Shown: positions 34,830 to 47,600, counted from the first letter of the stretch. The stretch is DNA of 64,000 bases from Limnanthes douglasii subsp. nivea (GCA_036936605.1 JAUPFV010000005.1:76644885-76708884), one strand, 5' to 3'. Translations and numbers: made by a program. Notes: generated by a model not told the origin, from the letters alone.

Positions 34830-37800
34830 CTACCAACGTTTGTTTGTGTTACAATCATTCATGACATGCTTAAATATTTTAGCTCTTGTTTCTGTCGGCA
34901 TTTCCTCACCATATTCCCGCGGAACAAACCCTCTTGTAATGATGTCTTCTACGTACTTACAAACAAAAACACCGCAGTCAAGGCTGTCCTTCTTTTGCTG
35001 TGGGATATTTAACACGGTATTTATTTTGTATCCACCTTTTACATAAGGTATGTATTTCTTATTCATGCAATAGGTCAGCTGCAAAATCAAGTAATCCATA
35101 GTTACTATGCGATTTACGAGTAGTAGTCATTTCTATGTATTACTATATACATTGATAGATAAAGTATTCGAATTTGCTAGACAAACAACCAAAATAGGTT
35201 ACTTGGAATTTAAATTCCTTACCAGAGCATCGGCTGTGTTTTTCGTCTTATCGGGAATGTGTTTCCTCCACGGCAACAGTGGGTTGTAGCTTCTGGCAGC
35301 CCCATTCTCCATGTCTATAACCAGGAGCGTCCAGTGGTTCACGTCGTCCGTGTTTACGGTGCAGAGGCGAACAAATGCAACATATGTTTCTGGTTTCATT
35401 GTTTCAAAAACCTTGTCCACAATGACAGACATATCTCCCTTGTTAGCCAGTGTTCCCTGTAAATTATGTCATTAATACAGGAAGTAGATGTTTCCAATAT
35501 AAAACAAATAATTGCTTGGGAACTTACAGTTGCAATCCCGGTTATTTGAATGGCGTTAATAGGAAATGAATACTTATCATCAAACCCTTTCAGAGGGACT
35601 TTCCATTCTGATCCTTTAACAGCTTATATATCCAAGCATCTATTACCTATCAAGACCCAATTACAAGCTCAAATCAGTTGAATGACAATTACTGAAAACA
35701 ATAACCAACGGTTTATTGGTTGACACATTGATAGATGCTGCATTTAATATTGCTAGACGTACATAGACACGTTGCTAGACTAAGAAGTAAACTACGATAG
35801 ATACATCCTGAAACATTATTACCTTGAAGTCAACTTGAGTTTCGTTAGGCAGTTCCATTATCTCTGCCACACTAATGGAAAGCATGTACGAGAACTCTGA
35901 TGTTGGCAAGTACCATACTTCTGGATCTTCTTGTTGTTCTACCTGTTTGAGTTTAAGCACCTTCTCGTACTCACTTACATCGATCAGTTCCGTTGTCTCT
36001 GTCGGGAACGGCCAAACTACGACTTCAGTCTGCTGTTGTTGAACCTGCGTCGGAGTAAGTAAGTTGAACCTAGGAATTTCATCAACGGGCACCTAAAATA
36101 AAGCATCATACTAAACTGTTAACATTACTTTTCAAAGGTTTATTGATAATACAAAATATCTACTTACGTCAACGTCTGTTTGTTCTTCCTCGATGGAGTA
36201 CAGTGTGCGTCTCTTCTCGTTTGAATTTTCAACAGCCTTATCAACTTCTGCGTAAAATGATTGAGTGCAATCTACAAAGCTATCGTCAGCCAACGGTGTA
36301 ACCGATTGGACAATCAGATTCTTAGATGCTGCTTTCTGTTGTTGTGGTGTTGCGTACGAAGATGGCTCAACCTGTGACACTTTTTCAATCTTCTCTCCGG
36401 ACTGCTCTCCTCCGGTGAAAATTTGTATCACCTTTAATGGAGAGATAGCTTGCGATAGTTGTTCGCACTTTGCTGCTTTTCCAAACCCAGTGAATGCCAA
36501 GGTCTTTACATTAGAGTGTCGTGTGTCTTCAGGATCCGCTGTTTCCAGTTCCTAACAACATAACATTGGAAACCATACATTGCGAGATTAGCACAAATAT
36601 AATTGATAGATAATATTCAAATAGAACTACGCTATTTAACATCCACTTACATCTACAACCACATTCTCCACCACATTGTGAGAGACAGGTTCTGGACCCT
36701 GTAGTTCTGTTGCTGCGATCTCCATCAATGTAGTTGCTACTACTATTTCATCTTCTCTTTTCTCCTCACCTTTCTCTGCATTCTGTCCTTGATCTATGGT
36801 TTCTGGCGACTCCTCCAACTGTTGTTTCATTGTTTTCGTTCCTTCGTTGGAACCTTCGTCCAACAAATCAATTCTGTCCACCGTCAGCTACTGTTGTTCA
36901 ACCTCGTTGTTTCCAACTCTGGGTCCCTGTGCAGGTACCAAAACTTCATTTTGCGCACCGGCAGCATGAGATAGGGATGATAATTCTTCTGCCACCTCCC
37001 CTCTCCCATTACCAGCGTCACAACCAATTGTTGTAGTCCTTTTCAGATTCCTAGACACATCAACAACAACAGCTTCCGGTGTAGTACTATCTTCCATTGG
37101 TTCAACACGTGTTTCGGATTGAACAGACCCTCCATCAACAACTTCCTTCTCCTCTTCCGATACGTCCACAGCTTTGTCAACCAACTGTTGTTTTTCTGCT
37201 GTTGTATCCCCGTGAACATCATCTTCTTCTGTTGCTTTTTCTGTGTCAGAAATTGTTTGGTTCCTCTTCGGAACAAATCCGTGCCTACGGGATCTGTAAA
37301 CCAGTGTTTCCTTAACCACCTTCTCAGCAACGTTTGCATCCACGGTTTCAGTATCATCCTCATCAATACGGAAAAATGGCATTGATAAGGTCAACAGCAG
37401 TTGGCCATCCTCACCATCCACTCTTTCACCTCCCATCTCCAGCTTTTGTTTCAAGTCCTCCAAATCTTTCTTCAACTTTTCCACCTGAATCAAACGAGCA
37501 TACGAAATAGTTACATTATTTTAACAATGATAGATACAACATAATTTCATTGATAGACAACTTATAGTTACCTTTGCTGCATCAATTATAATGATGTTGC
37601 CACCAAACAACATCTATACATTTCATATGTTCATTTTAACCAACATATAGAGGTTATTAGTACTTAAAAAACATGCTAACACTAACCTCTTCGTTTCTTT
37701 CCTCAAGCGACGTTTTAAGACTCTTGTTTTCAACTTTCAACCGGCGCAACCGGCTTCTTTTTTTCAGATTTTTGTTGTCACGCAGCACCGACTGCGACAG

Positions 37801-39560
37801 CCCTCCAAAGCTTGGAATAATACTAGACCTACGTTTGTGCTTGTTTTTCAACCTCTCCCCTTTGTTTTTACCAACTGTTTCCTTCCTCTCCACAATGAAT
37901 GCCCCCAATGTAACATCATCATCAACCTCAATCATCGAACGTCTTCTCTTCTTACTTCCAGCTCCATCATCTACCTTCCTTCTGTTCGCAACAGATTTCT
38001 TTCTTTTCCTACTCATTCGTTCGCTTGTTTCTCCAGCAGCTTCGCACTGCCTCCTCAAATCATTTACTCCATAAACAAAACATTCAGACATTGAAAACAC
38101 CAACTCACCGCCGACAACCTAATAAATACAGTATAATATACATTGAGCAGCACAATATTATAATCATTACTTCGAAGTACAGACAATTATGATCCATGAA
38201 CATGTTGAAGTTATGACGTTATGCTACATGGTATGCTATTTGTTTGATATTTTTAACGATATATATGTTTTTTTTGTTATAATATTCATGGTTACAATTT
38301 GTACGTAAGAACCGTGTCTATGCGATTTGTTTCATACTACAACATTGACATTGATAGGTGCGTTACAAACCTCGTCGTCCCTGAGCTCACTGACCATCCT
38401 TGCCCTCTAGTCCCCACCACTTGTAACATCTAGGGATTATGTTTGGCCTTGGTATGTCGACGTTTATCGAAATATGCTCCATAAGAAATGGCTGCACAGA
38501 ACATAACTAACCATTAAAAAAAACAGTTTCGTAACAGACATGCTGATCATAACCCGCTGTACTTACAAAAAGCAGAGCAACGCATCCGATAACTCTTGAA
38601 GGATGCCCGGCCTTAATACATTTTGTCCAGTGATTTGTGAAGCTTATCCAAGATGGCTCCAGACCAGTCATAGTCGTTTATCTTCTCGAGATTCTCGACG
38701 TAGAATATTGCTGTCCACCCGACTACGTCGCCCGACACTGAAAAGAACAGTGTCGAGCATATGAACAGTATCAGGAGCCGAGCAACATCCTTCGCTTCAT
38801 CCTCCCCTCCTTCACTAACTGCTTTCTTGATCGCTTCCTACAAAAATAAACAAAATCATACCAAGAAAACAGAATAAACAATTAAAGGCATCTACCCCTA
38901 ATAAGACATTGATAGATATGATCGCAGACATTGCTAGATGCATAAAACCAAACACCAACGTAATATTATACTGCTAACTCACTGATAGATATAATATACT
39001 ACTACGCTAGATACGTACATACACATGCAGGTTTTTGTATCATCGACATATGCCTGCAGCCTAAACTAAAAAACAACTACATTCTAACAGACTCTATTAC
39101 CTTTATCAACACATTCGAAACTGATTTGCCGTTTGTTGGCCCGCTTCTCCTCGTCCTTGGACTCAAAAAATATTTATTCATCAAAATTGAATCTAACTCA
39201 GCTCCATCAGCGTACCGAACGATAAATACACCTGATTTGCTCATCGGCATCTCTTCGTTACCGTGTTTGAGGCCAAAGATCGCCTTAACATCTTTCTTCG
39301 TCAGCCTTACATGTTTTTGTCCAATCTTGAAAGCCTTCCATCTAACATCGTATAAACCAAAAATCGCCTCGATCAAGTGGTGGAACTTTTTAAGCTTCAG
39401 AACCTCGTTCCTCAAGTCGTACGAGGTTTTGAGGAAGGTGTAGAAAGGGGTTCCACGAGCAGCCTCGATGTGTTCAGCTTTGATTATATCCTATCTCAGT
39501 ACGTTGATTATGCTAACCAATCCCGACCTGTAGAATACTCATGTTTTCGTCATTTTGACC
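34830..39560 (-). pseudogene. Ulp1/C48 peptidase-like protein of MULE B (multi-exon)
   Basis: Large minus-strand gene of about ten exons. N-terminal domain at 39077-39560: IEAARGTPFYT, then WKAFKIGQKHVRLTKKDVKAIFGLKHGNEEM and RRSGPTNGKSVSN, resembling DUF1985-type domains that accompany plant Ulp1-like transposon proteins. Second block 38390-38840 (YVENLEKINDYDWSGAIL; RVIGCVALLFV). Basic nuclear-type region 37683-38103 (MSRKRKKSVANRRK). Acidic spacer 36132-37493. EDPEVWYLPTSEFS at 35823-36092. Peptidase: HWTLLVID near 35330 and IPQQKKDSLDCGVFVCKY near 34990-35025, so His, Gln and Cys are kept, while the usual Asp after the His reads Asn (SYNPLL). Lesions: TAG at about 36888, stops near 39500, probable frameshift near 38600. 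Confidence 0.75.
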
Positions 39561-39691
39561 TGTTAACGTTTACATAATAAGCTAGTTAGTAATACCATGG
39601 TAACTAAAACAATAAAACTAAGCAGCCAGTACATTATGAAGATCGCTAGAAGTGACCAGATGGAAAAACTACTCCACTAGACGTGTTGTCT

Positions 39692-40190
39692 GACAGGTAA
39701 ACTATTAACAGACACCGATAGATAACACAACCCACATTGCTAGATGACTAACAAACCTACGTAAACTCACAACGGTTAGAACAGCAGCCCTATAGCTACG
39801 ATAGCCGACGTTACATGTTCACGATTCAACGAGGCCAGGTTCAAATCAATGGCGTCGGACAGGTAAACTATTAACATACACCGATAGATAATGCAACCCA
39901 TATTTCTAGATGTCTAACAAACCTACGTAAACTCACAACGCTTGGAACATCAGCCCTATAGCTACGATAGACGAAGTTACACGTTTCCGATTCAACCAGG
40001 CCCCATTCAAATCGATGGCACAAAACAGTTAAACTATTAAACACACTGATACATAATGAAACCCAGATTGCTAGATGTCTAACAAACCTACGTAAACTTA
40101 CAACGCTTACAACAACAGCCTTATACCTATGGTAGACGACGTTACACGTTTACGATTCAACAAGGCCGCATTCAAATCGATGGCGACGGA
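39692..40190. repeat. 166-bp tandem repeat, three copies
   Basis: Copies start at about 39692, 39858 and 40024. Each has CCGATAGATAA (or variant), (A)TTGCTAGATG (or variant), CTAACAAACCTACGTAAACT and, near the end, ATTCAA...TCAATGGC. Lies upstream (5') of the Ulp1-like gene, between its first recognised exon and the element end, so it may be promoter or 5' intron. Confidence 0.85.
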
Positions 40191-40842
40191 CAACACTACC
40201 AACACAACTATCACGTAACGTCGTCCGGTTGAGCAAAAGTAAGATATACCCTTACTGACTACCGGAGTATTAAATTAAAAATAGCATCGACTATCAATGT
40301 AAAACAACCGACTAGTCTAACTACCGGAGTATTAAAGGTATTCCGGTGAAGAGTTCAAAAATGCATATGACTCGAACGGAGACAGTGTAAGACAGATATC
40401 TGGTTCGGTTCGAAGGCGTAAGGAAGAACAGAGACACTGGTCGACGGTTCCGTTCGACGGTACTTTGTCGCAATTGGAGGCTCGCCGGTGCTTGTCTGAA
40501 ATATCGGAACAAAGACAGTGGTTGCTTCGAAGGTTAGTTGTCGCCGGAATGATCTCGCCGGTTACGTTTGGTTTCAAAAATGTCTTTTGGGTTCCCTCTC
40601 GTGAAACGTGTTTCTCTCTCCTCAAATTTAGAAATGTGAAAGTGGGGGGAATTGGAACCTAAAAGTCTGATTAGAAGGTGTAAAAAAAATGGGTTTCAAC
40701 AAAACAACCCATTTTATACCCTAGAGGGTATAATTGTCCAAAATATGGCTCTAGGTATTTTATGAAACTAGTCCAAAAACGGGTACCATTTTGGTATTTC
40801 ATAGTTGAGTGGGTATTTAGGAGTACTTTCCTCTAAATAAAA

Positions 40843-41538
40843 TTGATAAATCTTAAAAAAAAAAAAAAATCGATCGAGACCATTCAAAATCAAACCCATA
40901 AAATCTGGTAGGATACCGGAAGTCATAGATCAAAATTTATCCTAAAAACCAATCATTTTTTTAACAAATTTTATTTTTATGAAATTTATTTAAATGAAAA
41001 ATCAAATTATAATTGATTTGATTTTTTTTTAGTCTTACAATTGAGTCCGCCAAATTGACCGAGGAAATTAGACTTTTCAAATGTCGAAGTACTAAAAATC
41101 ATATTTCCATAGATGACATATTTGACTGGTTTGTTAAAGAATAACGTGGAAAGTCCCGAACTTGAAAAATTAGTCATGGTTTTTAGCCGACCATGACTTA
41201 GTTTAGTTTCTTCCTCTTTTTTTTTTCTTTTTCTTTTGTCTTTTACTGACCCAGTCACTGTGGATGTTATGGTTTTGAGCTCAAATGCAACCACTCGAGA
41301 CCAAAAATTGCATTCAAATTCATTTCTTACTTAGTTATTATTATCGATTACACAAATTCAGAATATCTAGTGTGAATTCGGCTGGTCCACATACAAATGT
41401 CATCTCACAACCAAGATAGTCTTCCGTTGTAAATATTTTAAACATTTTTTAAGCTAACTTCTAAATGATATTGTATGTTTTTTTGGCTCACTTGTTTAAT
41501 GATGTTCCGGAATAAGGAGCCGTCCTTCTTGCGAAAAT
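40843..41538. other. Remaining intron DNA between MULE B and the copia element
   Basis: Poly-A run at 40855-40869 and AT-rich DNA. The 95-codon minus-strand ORF at 41007-41294 is Lys/Glu/Thr-rich and matches nothing I recognise; I do not call it a gene. Confidence 0.45.
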
Positions 41539-41543
41539 TAAAA

Positions 41544-42214
41544 TGTTATATATTATTTAATATCGCATCAAATAATATATAACAAATCGCGAAAATATAA
41601 TTAAATCTTTTATAGATTCATCTAATGAATAAATCGAAAACCAAGAATATTTACGGGTTTGCCTTCTCCTTTTCATCTAGTATTTTATTTGTTCATTTGT
41701 AATCTTCAGCGATTCCATGTTCCCAGCGATCCTTTTTATGAAATTGAGAAACCTGCCGAATCAAATTAGAGAAGAAGGCAAAGGTTTCCAGACACTCAAG
41801 GAAGCAGCCGTATTTCTGATTAGAGTTTAGAGTGATGAAATACCTAAACCTAGCCCCTTATTTATAGACTTTACAATGTGAAGCTCAACATTGTAAAGCC
41901 CATCCTTTATTACTCCCTTGTGTCCAGGACCATAACCCGATAAATTCATAATTCAATTTATATCCCTCATTTATTAATTCAAGCTTAAGTGTTGAGATTT
42001 GGGCCCTGTTCATCACAGTGTCCAAATTCAACCCGATTACCACACTTGAGCTCATAACGTCTTTTCACCCATAGGTCCAATTTAGATAATTAAATAATTA
42101 ACTCGACCACTTTTAATTTGGACTTCCTTAAGACAATAACCGAATATGTTTATGTAGCATGTCAGTCCAAATTATTGTTAGTCTATAAATGTATTAAATA
42201 AATATGTTCCAACA
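41544..42214 (-). repeat. 3' LTR of copia element 1
   Basis: Plus strand begins TGTTATATATTA and ends CCAACA; pairs with 47602-48274. The polypurine tract follows at once. Confidence 0.92.
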
Positions 42215-42230
42215 ATCTCCCACTTGGACC
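42215..42230 (-). other. Polypurine tract of copia element 1
   Basis: Minus strand GGTCCAAGTGGGAGAT directly against the 3' LTR (TGTTGG). This is the normal second-strand primer. Confidence 0.8.
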
Positions 42231-42797
42231 GTCATATGCTACTCAATAATACATATTCAACTTTATGAGATCCTTATATTCATTTTCAATGGGCAAACGG
42301 TACAACCCGTACATGACTGATAACAATAAAGGACTAAAGACCTCTTTCTGGTAATGTGAACAATAGGATGTAACAGTAATCACATTACCATTATCAGCCA
42401 ATTACTTGGCCCAATTATGGAGCCTGACCTAAGAGTAATATGGCTTGTAATCATACATATCTACTCTTAAATGGTTCCTACCTTTGGAGATCCAATATAG
42501 TACAGATATCAATAAATATTTCCAAGCATATATATATATTGCAATAAACTTTAATGTGCACAATACTGCAAAATATAACATCAGATCCTATTACAAACTC
42601 TCCCACTGAAACTAACAATCCTCTAAATTAACTACACCCATAATGATCGTGTGTCTCTGGAAAACCTTAGGCACAACCGTCTTTGTTAGGGGATCTTCTA
42701 TCATGGAGTTTGTGCCGATGTGTTGTATACTTGTCTGACCCATCTGTATTATTTCTTTAACAGACAGAAACTTTATGTCTATGTGTTTCGATTTAGA

Positions 42798-44290
42798 CTA
42801 GCTTATGTTGCTGTTAGAGTACTGCACTACGGAATTGTTATCGCAATATAACCTCATGGGACCTTCTATCCCTTGTACAATGCGTAATCCAGTAACAAAA
42901 TTCTGCAGCCACAGTGCTTGGTTTGATGCCTCAAAGCATGCAACAAATTCTGATGCCATGGTGGAAGATGCAATTAGTGTTTGCTTTACACTTTTCCAGG
43001 ATATTACACCTCCAGCCAATAAGATTATGTTCCCTGACATGCTTTTTAATGTGTCTGCGCATCCACCAAAATCTGAGTTGGAATACCAAATGATCTCCAG
43101 TTTATCTGACTTTGTATATGTCAACATATGCCCTTTTGTTCCTTGCATATATTAGAGTACTCTTTTAACTGCTTTCCAGTGATCCATTCCCGGGTTACTA
43201 ACATATCTTCCCAACATATTTACAGCAAAGGCAATATCCGGCCTAGTACAAACTTGAGCATACATTAAACTCCCAACTTCTGAAGCATAAGGGACCGTTT
43301 TCATTTCCTCAATCTCAAGTTTTGTCTTAGGACAATGACTCAGACTAAGTCTTTCACCCTTTGATATAGGGGTACTTAGGGGTTTGTAATCTGCCAATAC
43401 GTAACGTTGTAACACACTTTTAATGTATGCCATTTGTGATAATCCAAGAATACCACGAGAACGATCTCGATGTATCTGGATTCCTAACACAAAACTGGCA
43501 TCACCAATATCCTTCATATCAAACTTGTCTGATAGAAATCTTTGTGTAGTGTGTAGCAATTCCTTATTGTTCGAGGAAATCTATAGGTCATCCACATATA
43601 ATATAAGAAATATGAAATTACTCCCACTGAACTTTTGATACACGCAATCCTTAACCGAGTTGATCTCAAAGTCATAACCGACTATCACCTCAAGGACTTT
43701 GTGATACCATTGACGAGAGGTTTGTTTATGCTCATAAATGGATTTCTTAAGCCTGCAAACCAGATCTTTTGAGTTACTTTCTACAAAGTGTCCTGGTTGC
43801 ACCATATAGATCGTTTCCTCAATATTACCATTGAGAAAAGAGGTCTTAACATCCACTTGATGAAGCTCAAGGTCAAAATCTGCAACTAATGCCATGATTG
43901 TTCTAAAAGAATCCTCCGTCGATACTAGAGCGAAGGTTTCCTTAAAATCAATCCCTTCACATTGAGTATAACCTTTCGCTACAAGACGTGTTTTATGTCT
44001 TTCCACATTACCCAGGGAATCGCGTTGGTTTTGTAAACATATTTACAACCAATTACCTTTTTCCCTTCAGGTAATGGGATAAGATCCCATACTGCATTGT
44101 CTTGTATTGATTTATACTTTTCTTTCATAGCGTCAATCCACTTTTGAGATTCAGAGCTTTCCATGGCCTGTTTATACGATGAGGGATCATCTACAGTTCC
44201 AGCATATAACTCATCATGCTCATGAAGATATACTATAAATTTTGGACCTATAGTACTCTTCTTTTCTCTTATGGACCTTCTTAATGGCAC
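42798..44290 (-). pseudogene. Copia 1 reverse transcriptase and RNase H
   Basis: Blocks 43979-44290 (SEKWIDAM-like start of RT), 43581-44006 (VDVKTSFLNGNIEETIYMVQP and active-site LYVDDL), 43152-43559 (KFDMKDIGDASFVLGIQIHRDR) and 42798-43148 (RNase H: SDFGGCADTLKSMSGNI, then CDNNSVVQYSNS). A stop between 43559 and 43581 and small shifts separate them. RNase H truncates in a stop near 42798. Confidence 0.85.
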
Positions 44291-44302
44291 TATTTCCTCT
44301 TG

Positions 44303-44776
44303 TTACACTTCTTGAGGAGGTAGAGTTTGATCATTATGAACGATGTCATTTTGATTCCCTTGTGGAAGATTATCTTGAGATTCGTCTTGTTCTACCTGAA
44401 TCATATATGTATCGTGTTTAGAACCTTCAAGTGGAGCATCAGTGTTAATCTGAGGATTACCTTGTTCTAATGGGACCGAAATGATTGGCATTACCGCCCA
44501 ATCTTCAGATCTCTCAGTATCCCTATTAAAACCTTTATGAATCTCTCTGGATTCTTCCTCAAAATCAACATATTTTCCCTTATTCTTCCCCCCAAACTCA
44601 ACATCCTCTAGAAACTTGGCCGTTCCTGTCTCAACTATTGTACCAATGAGAGAATCATAAAACTTAAACCCTCTGGAATGTTCGGAATAACCTATGAAGA
44701 AACAACTAACTGTTTTTGGGTCAAGTTTCTTTTCTTGAGTTTTGTAAGACCTCGCCTCAGTTGGACAACCCCACAC
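44303..44776 (-). pseudogene. Copia 1 integrase C-terminal region
   Basis: Minus-strand block with CFFIGYSEHSRGFKFYD, the typical GKGYR-type stretch after the copia integrase core, then an acidic linker to reverse transcriptase. Confidence 0.75.
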
Positions 44777-44855
44777 ATGCAGATGCTTTAAATTAGGTTT
44801 ACGCCTGTTCCAAAGCTCATATTGAGTCCTAACAGTAGCCTTTGTGGGTACTCGA

Positions 44856-45719
44856 TTAAGTATATAAGCTACACATTTGATGGCTTCCCCCCAAGAGAGA
44901 TAATGGTAGAGATGAGTGACTTATCATGCTTCTAACCATATTTTTTAGTGTTCGGATTCGTCTCTCAGATACACCGTTCATGCAAGGTGAACCGGGCATA
45001 ATGTATTGAGGGACTATTCCACACTTCTCTAGATAATGTGCAAAGGGTCCTGAACGTTGTTCACCCGATCCGTCATATCTATCATAGTATTCACCACCAC
45101 AGTCAGATCTAACGGTCTTAATTCTTTTACCGAGTTTTTTCTCAACATCGGTCTTAAAAGCTACAAACTTGTCCAAGGCCTCAGACTTTTCATGAAGAAG
45201 ATAAAGGTAACCGAAACGAGAGTAGTCGTCGATGAATAATATAAAGTACCGCTGCCCGTTCCATGATTCCTGTGGAAACGGTCGACAATTATCGGTATGT
45301 ATCAACTTCAGGACTTCTTTCGCTCTATATGCTCCTAAGCTTTTAACTTTGGTTTGTTTTACTTTGATACACTCGACACATACACTGAAGTTAGAGTAAT
45401 CAAGGAGGCTTAATAAACCATCAACAACAAGCTTTTCCATCCTAACTTTGGATATGTGACCTAATCGCGTGTGCCACAGTTTAGATGCTTTTTTAGATTT
45501 AGTAATGTTGTTTTGTGTACCTTGTGTATTCATAGAAATGTTGTGATTATTAATATTATTTAATAAATATAAATTATCCTCTTTAATTAAATTTCCATTT
45601 CCAACAATCATATTATTTAGATAGAGTGTGAAACAATTGTTTCCCATCAGACAAGAGTAACCTTGCAAGTCTAAAACTGGAAAATAAATTAAGTATCTCC
45701 GAAAAGTGGGAACATACAT
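44856..45719 (-). pseudogene. Copia 1 integrase core
   Basis: 287 open codons: HTRLGHISKVRMEKL zinc-binding part with CVECIKVKQ, then the core IHTDNCRPF (first Asp), VRSDCGGEYY (second Asp) and SPCMNGVSERRIRTLK (Glu). All three catalytic acids are present. Separated from RT by frameshifts near 44780-44856. Confidence 0.85.
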
Positions 45720-45786
45720 TACATCCTCTAAAAATAATACATGTCAAGTGGAAAGTGTTAAAGAAAAATCACAAATAGTTAAAACA

Positions 45787-46860
45787 TCACACGAGCTCCT
45801 GTTTGCCATGAAAAATGGATCTTTCATCCTCACTTAGTACCCTGCTCTTTGATGTACCATGTAAAGAAACACAAACATGAATTGTTGCAGCCGAATCAAC
45901 CCACCAAGTATTTCTTTTCACATAAACTATATTACTTTCTAAAACAACCAAAGATGTGGGAGTACCTTTGCTTATCATGTAAGCCCGTCGTTTCTCACAA
46001 TCCTTCTTCATATGTCCTTTCTCTTTGCAGAAAAATCATCGACCTACAGTCGATTCCTCATGCTTTTTCTTCTTTACCGGACCTTGACCTGGTCCTTTTC
46101 CATCTGCTTACCGCTTAGGTCCTGCCTTATTTGTTGATGTAATCACATTAGCCTGAGGCGCTGTGCCTTTAAGTCTTTCCTCGTCCTGTGCAGCGTGGGA
46201 AATTAACTCATTGATATTCTACTTTTCTCGCATGCAGTTATAGGTGGACTGGAAATACTTAAACCGGTCTGACAACGAATGAAATGTGAATCCCACTATG
46301 CATTCCTCAGGTAAGTCTAAACCGATTGCCTTTAACTTTTGGCCAATCATCGACATTCATAGAATGTGCTCCCGGATTTTACCTTTACTATTATACTTTT
46401 TGTAGCTAGCTCGATGAGCAAACGCTGCATCTCTACTTTCTCATTTTTGGCAAAGGTTTTCTCAATCTCCGTGAGAAAGACCGAGGCAGTGGTAACACCT
46501 TTAGGGACAACCCTACCCAATGCGACTGGTATCCCCTGTAACAAGAGCACCATGCATAACTTATTTGATCTCTCCCACTTTTCATCAGCCTTAGTTTTAT
46601 CTGGTATACTTTCCACAGTAAGGGGAGATGGTTTAGGAGTTGACAATGCATAGTCGTAATCATGTACAGATAGAAACAGCAACATTTCTTCCTTCCACAA
46701 TTGGAAGTCCGAACAATCCAACATCGGTGGACGATTCTTTAATAAATTGTAACCAATAGATACTATAATAAGAACAAACAACACAAAGCACATTTAGCAT
46801 ACTGACATATAACTGAAAATATGCGCATGAACATGACAAATACATGTAAAACATAAAATT
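45787..46860 (-). pseudogene. Copia 1 gag and protease
   Basis: Gag reads from about 46860 (LDCSDFQLWKEEMLLFL, then KTFAKNEKVEMQRLLIEL near 46400). The zinc knuckle FCKEKGHMKKDC lies at 45990-46035, but its first Cys codon has become TGA (46036-46038). Protease follows with WWVDSAATIHVC near 45890, where the active-site DSG reads DSA. Confidence 0.75.
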
Positions 46861-46869
46861 CATTGATAA

Positions 46870-47585
46870 TAGATACTGGAGGGCAAATCATACTAACACG
46901 CAATATTATGAGTTTGAGAAAAAAAATAGTATAATCATTATTTTAATTTTCTAAGTACCAATAAGACCTTCCGGAAGGACGATGCCATTTACTTAAAATT
47001 AAAATCAACACAACAACTATTTTCGGTAATTTTCTCTCGTTCATAACTAATTTAAACCCAAACGTGAACCTTCTGGAGGGCCGGTAATATTTGTATTTAA
47101 ATTAATCCACAAACCTTTCGAAGCCTAGGATCCATAAGAAAATTAATTTTAACATTCCGGAAGGCCGTTTAAATTAATTTTTTAGTTTCACCTACCGATC
47201 AACGAAACCTTAGTCATGCATCGTCATTTAACCATTCACACACATACAATTTAATTTACAAACAAATATACAAAAATAACATGCCAAACACATCATATTT
47301 GTGAAATATTTCAGGGTTGTTTTAATGTTAATTTTTGGAGAAAAAATATCAGACATCAATAAACCCTAATTTAACCCGGAAAAAAAAAATCCTCAAACTA
47401 TAGAAATTGCAATTTACTTATTATAAAACATGTGTTTCAATACAAATAAATCATCCCTAAATCCATGCCCTACCAATTCAATTCACACATAATTCCAACG
47501 ACATTGATTCTTTACGATTAAGAAAAATATGCATCTTTATCTATCAATACATAATTCGATTATTCTACCGAATCTAGGGTTAACT
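46870..47585. other. Copia 1 5' untranslated region
   Basis: Between primer site and gag. The phrase 'ccttc(c/t)gga(a/g)gg(a/c)c' recurs near 46967, 47067 and 47154, a small degenerate repeat. No coding frame. Confidence 0.5.
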
Positions 47586-47586
47586 T

Positions 47587-47600
47587 GGCGCTGATACCAA
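47587..47600 (-). other. Primer-binding site of copia element 1
   Basis: Minus strand TGGTATCAGCGCC next to the 5' LTR, matching the initiator-Met tRNA site usual for copia elements. Confidence 0.85.

Larger units (their letters stand above)
28444..40833 (+). mobile_element. MULE B: VANDAL-like Mutator element with transposase, Ulp1-like and acidic-protein genes
   Basis: 12,390 bp. Ends GGGAAATGACATACTAAGTACC and (reverse complement) GAGGAAAGTACTCCTAAATACC are only partly alike. An exact 9-bp duplication TAAATAAAA lies at 28435-28443 and 40834-40842. Transposase reads on the plus strand; acidic and Ulp1-like genes read on the minus strand, giving the same gene order as MULE A in opposite overall orientation. 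Damage is lighter than in A (one stop and one frameshift in the transposase), so this copy is probably younger. Its noncoding DNA is filled with TGATAGAT/TGCTAGATG motifs and three sets of tandem repeats. Confidence 0.9.

Noticed and set aside
37043..37385. ORFs on both strands opposite the Ulp1-like spacer
   Set aside because: The acidic, repeat-like coding frame on the minus strand explains them; they have no features of their own.
41007..41294. 95-codon minus-strand ORF
   Set aside because: Low-complexity Lys/Glu-rich frame in intron DNA with no recognised domain or promoter.
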